A stretch of 64,000 bases of DNA, taken from the NCBI GenBank assembly GCA_024231975.1, contig JAAEQB010000064.1:1-64000 (forward strand), read 5' to 3'. The notes beneath the pieces were generated by a model, which worked only from the letters and a program-made list of their open reading frames with translations, was not told the DNA's origin and made no database searches. Position 1 is the first letter of the stretch, and every line of letters begins with the position of its first letter. Origin of the DNA: Allobosea sp. (GTDB lineage: Bacteria > Pseudomonadota > Alphaproteobacteria > Rhizobiales > Beijerinckiaceae). The position numbers and the translations under genes are program-made. This document shows positions 43,833 through 52,855 of the stretch, piece after piece.

Positions 43833-45229
43833 GCCGCCGGTTCCTGCTCGTCCAAGCTGGCGAGCTCGCCGAGCGTAACCGGCTTCAGCGGCGGCCTGAT
43901 CCGGTAGAAGCCGACCTCCTCGACCGGGCGGTTCTGCGCGGCGGCGACGATATGAGCCATGCTGTAACCGCATTGCCGGCCCTGGCAGGGTCCCATGCCG
44001 GCGCGGGTGAAGGCCTTGAGCTGGTTCGGGCCGGGGCGCCCTTCGACCGCGCGGGCGCGCAGCTCGCCGGCGGTGACCTCTTCGCAGCGACAGACCAGTG
44101 TCTCGTCCGGCGGCGCATAGAGTTGCGGACGCGGAGCGTAGAGCGCATCGAGGAAGGGCCGCAAAGCGAGCGCGCTGGAAAGGGCGCTTCGCTCGGGCGC
44201 AGCGGCAGTTTCGGCAGTGGCCTCGTCGAGCCGGCCGAGCTTGGCTGCAACCCGCAGTGCCGCGAGCCGCCCGCGCGGTTCCGCCGCCTCGGCCCCGCCG
44301 ATGCCGGCGCCGTCGCCGGCGACGAAGATACTGGCCTGCGAACTCTCGCCCCAGGCATCGAGCACCGGGACATAACAGCGCTGGCTGGCATGCCAGCGCA
44401 CAGCGCAGCCGAGCGCCAGCGGCGCATGGATGTTCGGCACCACGCCCTCATGGACGAGCAGCACTTCGGCGGGGACTTCGGCCTCTTGCCCGGCTTCCGT
44501 CCGATAGCGCAGGCGCTGCAGGCGGCCTTCGCCCTCGGCGCGCAGCTCGGTGACATGGCGGATGATCGGAACGCCGGCCCGGCGCAGCGCCAGCGACCAG
44601 GACAGGCCCTTGATGAGATCGCCGAGACGGCCAAGCCCCTGCGGCAGGTGGCGCAGCGCGGTTCCAACACGCCCACGCGGGGTGGTGTTGAGGAAGCCGG
44701 CGATGCGGCCGCCCGCAGCCAGGAGCTGGGTCATGTAGAGCAGCGGCAGCGGCCCGCAGCCGGCGATCCAGACCGGCTTCTCCGGCACGGAATCCGCCGT
44801 CTTCAGCAGGATCTGCGCGGCGCCGACCGTCAGTACCCCCGGCAGCGTCCAGCCGGGGAAGGGCGAGGGCCGCTCCTGCGCACCGGTGGCGAGGATGATC
44901 GCCTGCGCCGTCACCGTGCGCGCCTTGCCATTGCGCGTGACGAAGGCGCGAAAGCCCGGCTCGATCTGCCAGAGCTGGCTTTCCGGCTCGTAGAGCGCTC
45001 CGCAGGCGCGGAAGGCTACGGCGCGTTCGGCTCCAGATAGGTAGCTCTCGCCGAGGCGCTTGGCGCGGGGCGTCGCGGCGACGGTCTCGATGCCCCGCCA
45101 GATCTGGCCGCCGGGTGCCGGCTGGTCGTCGACGACGCGGACCGAGAGGCCGTGGCGGCGGGCGGTGACGGCGGCGGCCATGCCGGCCGGGCCGGCGCCG
45201 ACGATCAGGAGATCGGTGTGCTCGCTCAT
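43829..45229 (-). CDS. NAD(P)/FAD-dependent oxidoreductase with BFD-like [2Fe-2S] domain (HcnB/opine-oxidase-A-like)
   Basis: Length is 466 residues from the ATG at 45229 (MSEHTDLLIVGAGPAGMAAA). Two dinucleotide motifs are present, GAGPAGMAAAV (about 11-21) and the second pyridine-nucleotide region near VWIAGCGPLPLLYM. The C-terminal BFD-type iron-sulfur domain has CRCEEVTAGEL and GPCQGRQCG (about 376-425), four cysteines. This is the large subunit shared by HCN synthase, opine oxidases and D-hydroxyproline dehydrogenase. It overlaps its neighbours by four bases at each end. Confidence 0.9.
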   Translation of the reverse strand: MSEHTDLLIVGAGPAGMAAAVTARRHGLSVRVVDDQPAPGGQIWRGIETVAATPRAKRLGESYLSGAERAVAFRACGALYEPESQLWQIEPGFRAFVTRNGKARTVTAQAIILATGAQERPSPFPGWTLPGVLTVGAAQILLKTADSVPEKPVWIAGCGPLPLLYMTQLLAAGGRIAGFLNTTPRGRVGTALRHLPQGLGRLGDLIKGLSWSLALRRAGVPIIRHVTELRAEGEGRLQRLRYRTEAGQEAEVPAEVLLVHEGVVPNIHAPLALGCAVRWHASQRCYVPVLDAWGESSQASIFVAGDGAGIGGAEAAEPRGRLAALRVAAKLGRLDEATAETAAAPERSALSSALALRPFLDALYAPRPQLYAPPDETLVCRCEEVTAGELRARAVEGRPGPNQLKAFTRAGMGPCQGRQCGYSMAHIVAAAQNRPVEEVGFYRIRPPLKPVTLGELASLDEQEPAA

Positions 45230-45522
45230 GCCGACAGGCTCCGGCGGCCCTGCTGGCGGGCGATGCGCATGCCGCCCGCGACCGGCGTCAGGCAGCTTTG
45301 GACCGAACCCTGGCCGTCGATCTCGACCAGGCATTCGAAGCAGACGCCCATCATGCAATAGGGCGCGCGCGGGCTCTGCGAGACCGGTGTCGTCCGGCTC
45401 CAGCCTTCTTGCTGGCGCAGCAGCACCGCGGCGACGCTTTCGCCGAGTTCGGCCGCGACGGGGCGCCCGTCGATGAAGATGGTGACCGCCTGCGGCCCGG
45501 GATCATGCAGCTTGCGGAACAT
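45226..45522 (-). CDS. Small [2Fe-2S] ferredoxin-like subunit (HcnA-like)
   Basis: Length is 98 residues from the ATG at 45522 (MFRKLHDPG). A Fer2_4-type domain has cysteines at 56, 61, 64 and 77 (YCMMGVCFECLV ... SC), the plant-type [2Fe-2S] pattern. It is the alpha or gamma subunit that relays electrons in HcnABC-like and opine-oxidase-like complexes. Its start lies inside the end of the preceding DAO gene (20-base overlap), and its stop overlaps the following gene by four bases, so all are co-translated. Confidence 0.9.
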   Translation of the reverse strand: MFRKLHDPGPQAVTIFIDGRPVAAELGESVAAVLLRQQEGWSRTTPVSQSPRAPYCMMGVCFECLVEIDGQGSVQSCLTPVAGGMRIARQQGRRSLSA

Positions 45523-46621
45523 CGAACCGACTCTGGTGGAAGGGAGAAAAGCGCTCGGGCAGCGCGCCTGCGGCGATGGCGCAGGCGAGTTCCTCGGCAT
45601 GGATAGCGGCGAGCGTCACGCCGGAATGGCAGAGCGCGACGAAAGCGCCGGGATGGCTCTGCGACTGCGCATAGATCGGATAGCTGTCGGGCGTCATGAT
45701 GCGCAGTCCGGCCCATTGCCTGACGAGGCCGACCTTGGCCAAGGCAGGGACGATCTGCACGGTCTTGCGGCTGAGATGTGCCGCCGCCTCGCCGGTGGTC
45801 GAGACGTCGAAGCCCGGATCGTCCTTGGTCGCGCCGATCATCACCGTGCCCTCGCCGGTCTGGCGCAGGCCACTCGCCGGCAGCGGCAGGAAGGGGGCGA
45901 GCCGCTCGGTGACCAGCACCTGGCCGCGCTCCGGCCGTAAGGGGACGTCGAGGCCAACCTGACGGGCCAATTCCGGTGAGCCGAGTCCGGCGGCGATGAC
46001 GATCCGCGGCGCTACAAGCGTCTCGCCGTCGAGCACGAGCTTGAAATCGTTACCGACACGTTCGATCCGCTGGACGCGGGCGCGATGGCGCAGCGCGCCG
46101 CCATAGCTGAGGACACCGGCATGCAGTGCCGCCAGCAGCCGCAAGGGGTTGGCGTGCCCGTCGCGGCGGCCGAAGCTGGCGCCGGCGACATCCGGACCGA
46201 GCGTGACTTTGGGCAGCAGCCGCGCCAGCGCCGGGCGGTCGAGCATCTCCCAGTCCGGCTCACCATCGCCGCGCTGGTTATGGAGGCGCAGGAGGTCGAG
46301 CTTGCGTTTCTCGAACGCGTCTTCGCCCACGCAGAAGGCGAGGCCGCCATTCTGCTCATAGGTCAGATCGATCGCCGTCTCGGCTTCGAGTTGGTCGGTT
46401 AAACCGCGCCAGAGCGCGATGCTGTCGCGGGTCAGGGCCTGATAGGCCGGCATGCCCAGGCCCTTGCCCTGCAGCCAGACCAGCCCGAAATTCGCCCGCG
46501 CCGCGCGGAAATCTCCGTCGTCGCCGTCGAGCAGCAGCACCTTCTCCTGCCTGCGGGCAAGGCCATAGGCGATGGCGGCGCCGACCGTTCCCCCTCCGAT
46601 GACGACGATGTCCGGCCGCAT
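45503..46621 (-). CDS. DAO-type FAD oxidoreductase subunit 2
   Basis: Length is 372 residues starting MRPDIVVIGGGTVGAAIAYGLARR with a GxGxxG FAD site, and ending with a C-terminal flavin-binding block (WAGLRIMTPDSYPIYAQSQ, ALCHSGVTLAAIHAEELA). It is the first gene of the operon, divergent from the LysR gene. Its similarity to the DAO gene at 42702 is family-level only; the two are not close duplicates by eye. Two catalytic DAO chains with one set of electron-transfer subunits could mean two substrates or a heterodimer. Confidence 0.88.
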   Translation of the reverse strand: MRPDIVVIGGGTVGAAIAYGLARRQEKVLLLDGDDGDFRAARANFGLVWLQGKGLGMPAYQALTRDSIALWRGLTDQLEAETAIDLTYEQNGGLAFCVGEDAFEKRKLDLLRLHNQRGDGEPDWEMLDRPALARLLPKVTLGPDVAGASFGRRDGHANPLRLLAALHAGVLSYGGALRHRARVQRIERVGNDFKLVLDGETLVAPRIVIAAGLGSPELARQVGLDVPLRPERGQVLVTERLAPFLPLPASGLRQTGEGTVMIGATKDDPGFDVSTTGEAAAHLSRKTVQIVPALAKVGLVRQWAGLRIMTPDSYPIYAQSQSHPGAFVALCHSGVTLAAIHAEELACAIAAGALPERFSPFHQSRFDVPQAA

Positions 46622-46637
46622 GAAATTCCCTTTCGCC

Positions 46638-46674
46638 CTTTGACGTTAGGGAGCGACATTGTATTTCGTCAAAG
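46638..46674. promoter_or_regulatory. Inverted repeat in the LysR/flavoenzyme divergent promoter
   Basis: Eight-base perfect arms CTTTGACG (46638-46645) and CGTCAAAG (46667-46674) enclose 21 bases, giving a 37-bp dyad placed between the two divergent genes. This is the expected size and position of an LTTR recognition plus activation site. It overlaps the likely promoters of both the six-gene operon and the regulator. Confidence 0.6.
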
Positions 46675-46711
46675 TCGTTTTTCTCTGCACTCTATTCCCT
46701 GGGGTTATGCC

Positions 46712-47635
46712 ATGGTGAGGCGGCTCAACTTGCGCCAGGTCGAGGCCTTCAAGGCGGTGATCGAATACGGCACCGTCAGCCGCGCGGCCGAGATGATGAA
46801 CGTCTCGCAGCCGGCGATGAGCAAGCTGATCGCCCATCTCGAAGAGGATACGGGCCTGCGCCTGTTCGACCGGGTCAAGGGCCGGCTGGTGGCGACGCGG
46901 CGCGGCATGCGCCTCTATGAGGAGATCGACCGGATCTTTGCCGGCGTGCGCCAGGTCGAGAACGCGGTCGAGGCGATCCGCCGCGACGAGCAGAGCCGCC
47001 TGCTGATCGGCGTGATGCCGGCGCTGTCCGGGTCCTTCATCCAGGAGGCGACCTCGCGCTTCCTCGCCAGGCAGCCCGGCGTGTTCTGCTCGGTCCAATC
47101 GCGGAGCTCGCAATGGATTTCCGATGCGCTCGTCACGCACCGGCTCGATGTCGGGCTGATCATCGCCCCGGTCGACAACCCCTATGTCGCCGCGGAGCCG
47201 ATGATGGGCCATCCGGTGGTCTGCATCCTGCCGCTCGGCCACCCGCTCACGGCGAAGGAGGTGATCACCCCGCGCGACCTCGCCGGCGTCCCCTTCATCT
47301 CCTTCGATCCCGAAAGCCACACCCATCGCAGCATCAGCCGGGTGTTGGAGGGCCATGGCGTCGTGCCGGAGGTGGTGATGATCGCCAACGTCTCGCCGAC
47401 GCTCTGCGAGTTCGTGGCGGCCGGCGTCGGCGTCTCGCTGGTGCATCCGCTGATCGTCGGCGGCCTGCGCGACAAGATCGCGATCCGCCGCTTCGAGCCG
47501 GAATTCCAGCTCGACTTCCAGCTCTGCCGAAACCGCGACAGCCGCAATGCCAGGCTGGTCGCGGCTTTCCTGGAAAGCGCACGCGAGGCGGCGGCGGAGA
47601 TCTCACGGACTATCCTGATGCCGAATCCAGCCTGA
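46712..47635 (+). CDS. LysR-family regulator, OccR/NocR-like
   Basis: Length is 307 residues from the ATG at 46712 (MVRRLNLRQVEAFKAVIEYG), with GGGG upstream. The HTH TVSRAAEMMNVSQPAMSKLI is at about 21-40, followed by LEEDTGLRLFDRVKGRLVAT. This opening and the effector-domain phrase VSPTLCEFVAAGVGVSLVHP look like the opine-catabolism regulators OccR and NocR. It lies between the flavoenzyme/permease operon (divergent) and the PrpD/solute-binding pair, with its 3' end overlapping the PrpD gene tail by 26 bases, so it probably controls the island. Confidence 0.9.
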   Translation: MVRRLNLRQVEAFKAVIEYGTVSRAAEMMNVSQPAMSKLIAHLEEDTGLRLFDRVKGRLVATRRGMRLYEEIDRIFAGVRQVENAVEAIRRDEQSRLLIGVMPALSGSFIQEATSRFLARQPGVFCSVQSRSSQWISDALVTHRLDVGLIIAPVDNPYVAAEPMMGHPVVCILPLGHPLTAKEVITPRDLAGVPFISFDPESHTHRSISRVLEGHGVVPEVVMIANVSPTLCEFVAAGVGVSLVHPLIVGGLRDKIAIRRFEPEFQLDFQLCRNRDSRNARLVAAFLESAREAAAEISRTILMPNPA

Positions 47636-48959
47636 TCGTCGCGAGCGCGTCGAACAGCGGCGCATGGTCGCCGTCGCGCAGCCGGTTGCAGGCGCCGATC
47701 AGCGCATCCTGCTGGACTCGCGTTACGGCAAAGCGGCTCGCCTGACGCAATTTGTCTTCGAGGTCCGCCCAGGAGGGCGGCGCACTCGCTTCGCCGCGAG
47801 GTGCGGTCACGGCTGAGGTCAAGGCGTGGCCACCGGTGCGGATCGTGACGCGCGACAGCGTCTCGGCCGGAAAGCGAGCGTCGAGCTCTGGATCGAGACG
47901 CAGTGAGACTTTCCTCGCCAGCGCGACGACATCCGGGCGATGCATCGCCGACGACGTCAGCGGCAGCAAGGCGTCCGGACCGTCGATCGCGACCAGTGCC
48001 AGGCAATAGGGCATGCTGAACTGGATATCGGTGAAGCCGCTGGGCTCCGGCCGGTTGGCGATGCGCAGCGCACCGGCATAGGTCGCGACCTCGATCGCTT
48101 CGATGCCCTCAGGCGCCAGCCGATGCTGAGCGACGAGGCCGAGCAGCGCCTCGACCGGCGCATGCACGTGCCGGCAGCAGGCATGGAATTTCATGTAGTT
48201 GCGGGTGATGTAACGCTGCCGGCCGAGGCCGTCAGCGAGCCCGTCCAGCCGGAAATGCTCGGGCTGGTCGAGCAAGGCGAGCGGGCCGCTATGGCCGGCT
48301 TCGGCCAGCAACAGCGCGTTGACGGCGGTCAGGCTCGACCAGGCGATGCCTTCCTTGACGTCGTTGCCTTCCTGGGCCGGAAAGAGCGGGCCGGCGCCGG
48401 CATGGAGCTGGTTCGGCGCGCTGATGCCGGCGATGGCGAAGGCATGCGCCAGCACGTCCGGCGGCGTTCGCCTGAGCGTACCGAGCGCGGCGACGACGCC
48501 ATAGCCCGACCACATCCCGGTATTGGCATAGAAGCGGCGCGCGGCGCCGACGGCCACGCCGACCTCGTAGCCGACCACGATCGCGCGCAGCAGCTCGTCC
48601 GTCGTGGCGCCGATCTCTTCAGCCACTGCAACGGCCGCGGGGATGATCGCCGCGGCCGGATGACCGCGTGCGATGCGGTGGCCGTCATCGAGGTCGAGCG
48701 CAGCCGCGGCGGAGGCGTTGCACCAGATTGCCCCGGCGAGGCCGGTTTGCTGTCCGGTGAACCAGATCGGCAAGGGACCGCCTGCCATCGTCGTGGTGGC
48801 CACGCGCCTGACCGCGCGCGGCCCCGGCGCATCGATGCCCGGCAAGACCGCTGCGACGAGGTCGAGTACGGCGCGGCAGGCGGCTTCCCGCAGATCGCCC
48901 GCCAGCGCCTGCTCGCGTGCCTCGGCGACATAGGCGGCGAGCCGGCGCACCGTTTCCAC
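47610..48959 (-). CDS. MmgE/PrpD family protein
   Basis: Length is 449 residues. The all-helical N-terminal domain contains GAIWCNASAAAALDLDDGHRI (split) with the family LDLDDGHR motif at about 91-98 and HPAAAIIPAA after it. The C-terminal domain has KFHACCRHVHAPVEALLGL. The family includes 2-methylcitrate dehydratase, cis-aconitate decarboxylase and dehydratases of unknown substrate. Without prpBC nearby a methylcitrate role is unlikely. Placement with a solute-binding protein suggests dehydration or isomerisation of an intermediate from the imported compound. Confidence 0.88.
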   Translation of the reverse strand: METVRRLAAYVAEAREQALAGDLREAACRAVLDLVAAVLPGIDAPGPRAVRRVATTTMAGGPLPIWFTGQQTGLAGAIWCNASAAAALDLDDGHRIARGHPAAAIIPAAVAVAEEIGATTDELLRAIVVGYEVGVAVGAARRFYANTGMWSGYGVVAALGTLRRTPPDVLAHAFAIAGISAPNQLHAGAGPLFPAQEGNDVKEGIAWSSLTAVNALLLAEAGHSGPLALLDQPEHFRLDGLADGLGRQRYITRNYMKFHACCRHVHAPVEALLGLVAQHRLAPEGIEAIEVATYAGALRIANRPEPSGFTDIQFSMPYCLALVAIDGPDALLPLTSSAMHRPDVVALARKVSLRLDPELDARFPAETLSRVTIRTGGHALTSAVTAPRGEASAPPSWADLEDKLRQASRFAVTRVQQDALIGACNRLRDGDHAPLFDALATIRLDSASG

Positions 48960-48975
48960 GATCAGGTCCTGCGCC

Positions 48976-50526
48976 TCAGCGCGCCTTCAGCGTGGTCTGC
49001 TCGGTGATCGGCGGGGCGAGGTTGAGCGCGCCCTTCAGCTCGTAGCCGAAATCGAGCTTGTCGCTGCGGGCCCAGACCTGGCGCAATTCGAACAATGGAA
49101 TCGCGCAGACATCGTCCATGATCTTGCGCTGCGCTTCCTTCCACAGCGCCTTCTGGGCCTCGGCGTCGGCTGCGACCCGCGCGTCCTCGATCTCTTTGTC
49201 GGCGATGGCGCAGTGCGAGAAGTTCGTCGCTGCGGTCGGGGTGTTGACCGTCGCGCGCGAGTGGAAGAACTCACTGAGATAGGTGTCGGCGATCGGAAAG
49301 CGCGCCGCGCCGTAGAAAACGAGCCCGCTCAGGTCCTTGCGGCTCTGGCTCTGATAGGTCGCGTGGTCGACGACCTGCATCTCCAGCTTGATCCCGGCCT
49401 TGGCGAGCTGTGCCTGGATGATCTCCATGAAGGGCTGCTGCGCCGAGATGTTGGAGACGATCGCCTTGATGGTGATGCCGTCCTTGTGGCCGGCCTCGGC
49501 CAGCAGCGCCTTGGCCTTGGCGAGGTCGAAGCCATAGCGCACCGTGCAGTCTTCGCCGAGATAACCCGGCGGCACGATCGAGCAGCCCTTGGGGCCGACA
49601 TCCTTGCCGACGAAACGCACGAGATCGTCGACATTCACGGCGGCGGCGATGGCGCGGCGCACGCGGATGTCGTCGAGCGGCGGCTGGCTGCGGTTGATGT
49701 GCAGCAAACGATATTCGCCGGGCTGGAAGATCTCGACATTGAAGCCGGGGCGCTTGCGGGCGGAATCGACCCAGCGCTGCTCGCGCTTGGCGTAGAACAG
49801 GTCGAGCTCGCCGGAGGTGAAGGCGAGTTCGCGCGCGCTGTCCGAGGGGATGGCGCGCATCATGATCGTGTCGATCTTCGGCTTGCCGCGGAAATAGTCG
49901 GGATTGGCGGCGAGCTTCACATATTGCTGGGTCACCTGCTCGACGAAGGTGAAAGGGCCGGTGCCCACGGGCTTGGCGCCATAGCGGTCGCCCAGTTCCT
50001 CGCCAGCCTTGCGGCTGACGATGTTGCCGCCATGGTAGTTGGAGACGCGGCCGAGGAAGTTGACGTCCGGATATTTCAGCGTGACCCGCACCGTGAGGCC
50101 GTCGACCTTCTCGACCTTGTCGATGGCCGAGAAATCCGAGGAGAAGGTCGAGCGCTTCGGATCGGCGGAACGCTGCAGCGAATAGACGACGTCGTCGGCA
50201 TCGAGCGTGCCCCAGTCGCCATGGAATTTGACGCCCTTGCGCAGATGGAAGGTCCAGACCTTGCCGTCCGGCGAGGTCTCCCAGCGTTCGGCGAGATCGG
50301 GCTCGAGGTCCTTCGGGTCGGCGCTGCCAGGCTTGAAACGGACAAGGCCGTTGTAGATCCAGCCGACCAGCGCCTTGTCGTCGGTCGCGCTGGCGCGGTG
50401 GGCGTCGAGGGTCGAGACATTGCTGGCGCCGGAGCTGACCCGGAGGACGGTCTCCTCGGCCAATGCCTGCCCCTGCAGGCCCGCGACCAGCATCAGGCCC
50501 GCAAGCCCGGCGACATGCGTTTTCAT
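48976..50526 (-). CDS. ABC transporter substrate-binding protein, family 5 (DppA/OppA type)
   Basis: Periplasmic receptor of 516 residues with a signal peptide (cleavage after QALA, about residue 23). The family 5 signature region LEPDLAERWETSPDGKVWTF follows at about 74-93. GAGGGG precedes the ATG. It is transcribed with the PrpD gene (16-bp gap) and is the natural partner of the DppBC-like permeases at 40898-42705. It is unusual that receptor and permeases are in separate transcription units with the LysR gene between them and that no ATPase gene is present. Confidence 0.93.
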   Translation of the reverse strand: MKTHVAGLAGLMLVAGLQGQALAEETVLRVSSGASNVSTLDAHRASATDDKALVGWIYNGLVRFKPGSADPKDLEPDLAERWETSPDGKVWTFHLRKGVKFHGDWGTLDADDVVYSLQRSADPKRSTFSSDFSAIDKVEKVDGLTVRVTLKYPDVNFLGRVSNYHGGNIVSRKAGEELGDRYGAKPVGTGPFTFVEQVTQQYVKLAANPDYFRGKPKIDTIMMRAIPSDSARELAFTSGELDLFYAKREQRWVDSARKRPGFNVEIFQPGEYRLLHINRSQPPLDDIRVRRAIAAAVNVDDLVRFVGKDVGPKGCSIVPPGYLGEDCTVRYGFDLAKAKALLAEAGHKDGITIKAIVSNISAQQPFMEIIQAQLAKAGIKLEMQVVDHATYQSQSRKDLSGLVFYGAARFPIADTYLSEFFHSRATVNTPTAATNFSHCAIADKEIEDARVAADAEAQKALWKEAQRKIMDDVCAIPLFELRQVWARSDKLDFGYELKGALNLAPPITEQTTLKAR

Positions 50527-50674
50527 GGTTCGATCCCCTCGTTCCTTGTTGGCGCGATAGTGGGGACCGCGATCCCAGTCTGTCCAAGTCGAAATCGGGG
50601 ATGGGCTATTCTTCAGGGTTATGGCGAAAGTCGCGTTCGTCGCACCATCGCGTGGCCGCGAGGTGGGCGGGCGC

Positions 50675-52855
50675 TCAGTAGCGGTTGCGCTGGGTGGCGT
50701 CGCGGATCGCCGTCAGGCCGGACATCGCCTGTGGCGAGCCATTGGCGCGGTAAAGCGCCTGGAAGACCTGCGCGGCATCGTCGAAGCGGCCGAGATTGAA
50801 ATAGGACCAGCCGCGCATCAGCATCAGGTCGGTGCTTTCGGAGGCGTAGCGGGCCCGAGCGCCGAGCGTGAGCAGGGCACTGTTGAAGTCCTTGGCGTCA
50901 TACTGGGCATAGAAGCGTTCGGCGAGCAGCAGGCTCTGCAGTTCCGTGCGGCGCGCCGGGGGCAGGTTGGCGCTGGCGGCCGCAGCGCCCGCCTCGGCCG
51001 TCAGCCCCTGCTGGAGCTTCGCATAGGTCTTGCCCGCCGCGGCGTCGGCCGCGACTTGCGCGTCGCCGCTGCGCATCGCCGCGGCGAAAGCCTCCGCCGC
51101 GGCGGCCGGGCGCTTCAGGTTGAGCAGGCACCAGCCACGCTGGAGGGCCGCCGCCCCGCCCGTGCCGATGCCGCAGGAGCCGCTGCGCGGGCGCTCGGCT
51201 GCGGGGCGGCGGGGCACCGCCGCAGCGGGAATGTCGTCCTCGTAGCGCATCGCCGGCGCGGGCTCGGCCCGAACGATGCGACGTGGCGCCCGTTCGGCCG
51301 GATCGGGTACCGGGGCTGTCCGCACGGTCGGCGACGTCTCTGGGAGCGGTCGGGTTTCCCGCTCGGGGGCTGGGGGCCGCCTGCGCGCCGGATTCAGCAG
51401 GTCGGCGATCCGCGGCGAGCGATTGCGCCATTCGGCGATGATGGCGCGTAAGGCCGCCTGGTCGCGCAGACGTTGATGCACCAAGGCGAGGCCGTAGGCG
51501 GCCGGCTCGTAGTTGCGATCCCAGGCGAGGGCGGTCTCGAACCAGGTTTCGGCCGGGGCGATTTGGCCGGAATTATAGGCATACCAGCCGAGTGCGGCGC
51601 CGCCGGGAGCATAGCGATCGACGCCGACCGTCTTGGCGATGCGCTCGATGACGGCGCGCTCGAGCCGCGGCGCCGGCTCCTGCGCGATCAGCGCGGTCGC
51701 GACGTCGAGATAGGCCTTGCGGTTCGCCGGGCCGGCTTCGAGCCATTGCGCACCGAGCGTCTCCGCCTCCTGGTATTTCTGCAGCGCGCCGAGCGCGAGC
51801 ACGGCTCCTTCCGCCGCCTTGGCGCCGCCATTGCGCGCCAGCGCGGTCTGGAACCAGGTCACGGCCTTGGCCGGGTCGTTGTGGCGGAAGTGGTAGAAGC
51901 CGAGCAGGATCGCATCGTCCGGTGTCGTCGCGGCATTGGCGAGCGCCTCGATGCGCCGGAGCTCCTCAGGTGTCGCGGTCAGGCTGGGCTCTTCCGCCGC
52001 CTTGCCGATATGGCGTCGCGCGATCTCGTCGCGAATGCTCGAGAATTCGCTCTGCTTCTCCTGCGTCAGCAACGGGTTGACCAGCGCTTCGGGCAGGCTG
52101 GAAAGCGCCTTCTGCATGGTGCCGACCCGCTCGGCCGGGTTGGTGCAGTTCGTCAGCACATAGGCATAGGCGTCGCGCGCCCGCTCCGGCGCGCCGGTCT
52201 GGATGAAAGCCTCGGCCACGCGCCAGAGCGCGTCGACATTGGCGCAGGTCAGCAGCGCCGGCGTCTCGGTGCCGATCCGGATCACCTGCTCCCATTGCTT
52301 GGCATTGGAGGCGTTGACCAGGCGCAGGCCGGCTTCGGCCCGGTCGAGCTGGGCGGTGAGGTCGGCGGGGGCCTGCCAGTTCGGATCGGCGCTGCTGCGC
52401 TGGGCGATCGCGGCGCGCGCCTCGCCGAACTTGCCCTCGGCGAACAGCTTCCAGATCCGTTCCAGCTCGGGATCGCCGGTCGGCAGCGACGCGCTCAGAT
52501 CGGTCGGCGGCTTCCATTCCGGATAGAGCGCGCGCAGCCGGGCGAGCTCGGCCTCATAGCGGCGAGTGTCGCCTTGGGCAGCGAAATAGCGCAGCGCCGT
52601 CTCGTCGACCCTCTGCGGTTGCCCCGCCGGTGCCGCGGGACGTCCCGGCACGGCGGGAGCCTGAGCCAGCTCCGTCTCGGTTTGCCCGGTTGCGGGCAAA
52701 GCGGGTTGGCTGGGATCGGGATGCGTCTCGGCCTGCGCCTGCTGCACGGCCGGCACCGGCGCCTGCGGCCAATCGATATCATGGCCATAGCGGCCCAGTG
52801 CGTAGAAGGCGGCGCCGGAGGCCGCGACGGCGATCAGCGCGGATTTCACATGCAT
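50675..52855 (-). CDS. TPR-repeat cellulose biosynthesis protein (BcsC N-terminal-like, no outer-membrane barrel)
   Basis: Length is 726 residues. An N-terminal signal/anchor helix (MHVKSALIAVAASGAAFYAL) is followed by a Pro/Ala/Gln-rich linker, then many tetratricopeptide-type helical pairs over about 85-480. A second Pro/Arg-rich linker spans about 485-560, and further TPR-like repeats (GWCLLNLKRPAAAAEAF, GWSYFNLGRFDDAAQVF) reach the C-terminus. Unlike BcsC it has no beta-barrel domain, so it is a periplasmic scaffold rather than an export channel. Its start overlaps the bcsZ stop by 10 bases. Last gene of the bcs operon. Confidence 0.85.
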   Translation of the reverse strand: MHVKSALIAVAASGAAFYALGRYGHDIDWPQAPVPAVQQAQAETHPDPSQPALPATGQTETELAQAPAVPGRPAAPAGQPQRVDETALRYFAAQGDTRRYEAELARLRALYPEWKPPTDLSASLPTGDPELERIWKLFAEGKFGEARAAIAQRSSADPNWQAPADLTAQLDRAEAGLRLVNASNAKQWEQVIRIGTETPALLTCANVDALWRVAEAFIQTGAPERARDAYAYVLTNCTNPAERVGTMQKALSSLPEALVNPLLTQEKQSEFSSIRDEIARRHIGKAAEEPSLTATPEELRRIEALANAATTPDDAILLGFYHFRHNDPAKAVTWFQTALARNGGAKAAEGAVLALGALQKYQEAETLGAQWLEAGPANRKAYLDVATALIAQEPAPRLERAVIERIAKTVGVDRYAPGGAALGWYAYNSGQIAPAETWFETALAWDRNYEPAAYGLALVHQRLRDQAALRAIIAEWRNRSPRIADLLNPARRRPPAPERETRPLPETSPTVRTAPVPDPAERAPRRIVRAEPAPAMRYEDDIPAAAVPRRPAAERPRSGSCGIGTGGAAALQRGWCLLNLKRPAAAAEAFAAAMRSGDAQVAADAAAGKTYAKLQQGLTAEAGAAAASANLPPARRTELQSLLLAERFYAQYDAKDFNSALLTLGARARYASESTDLMLMRGWSYFNLGRFDDAAQVFQALYRANGSPQAMSGLTAIRDATQRNRY

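Noticed and set aside
47610..48959. Assignment of the MmgE/PrpD gene to the methylcitrate cycle
   Set aside because: No methylcitrate synthase or lyase is nearby, and the gene is paired with an ABC receptor.
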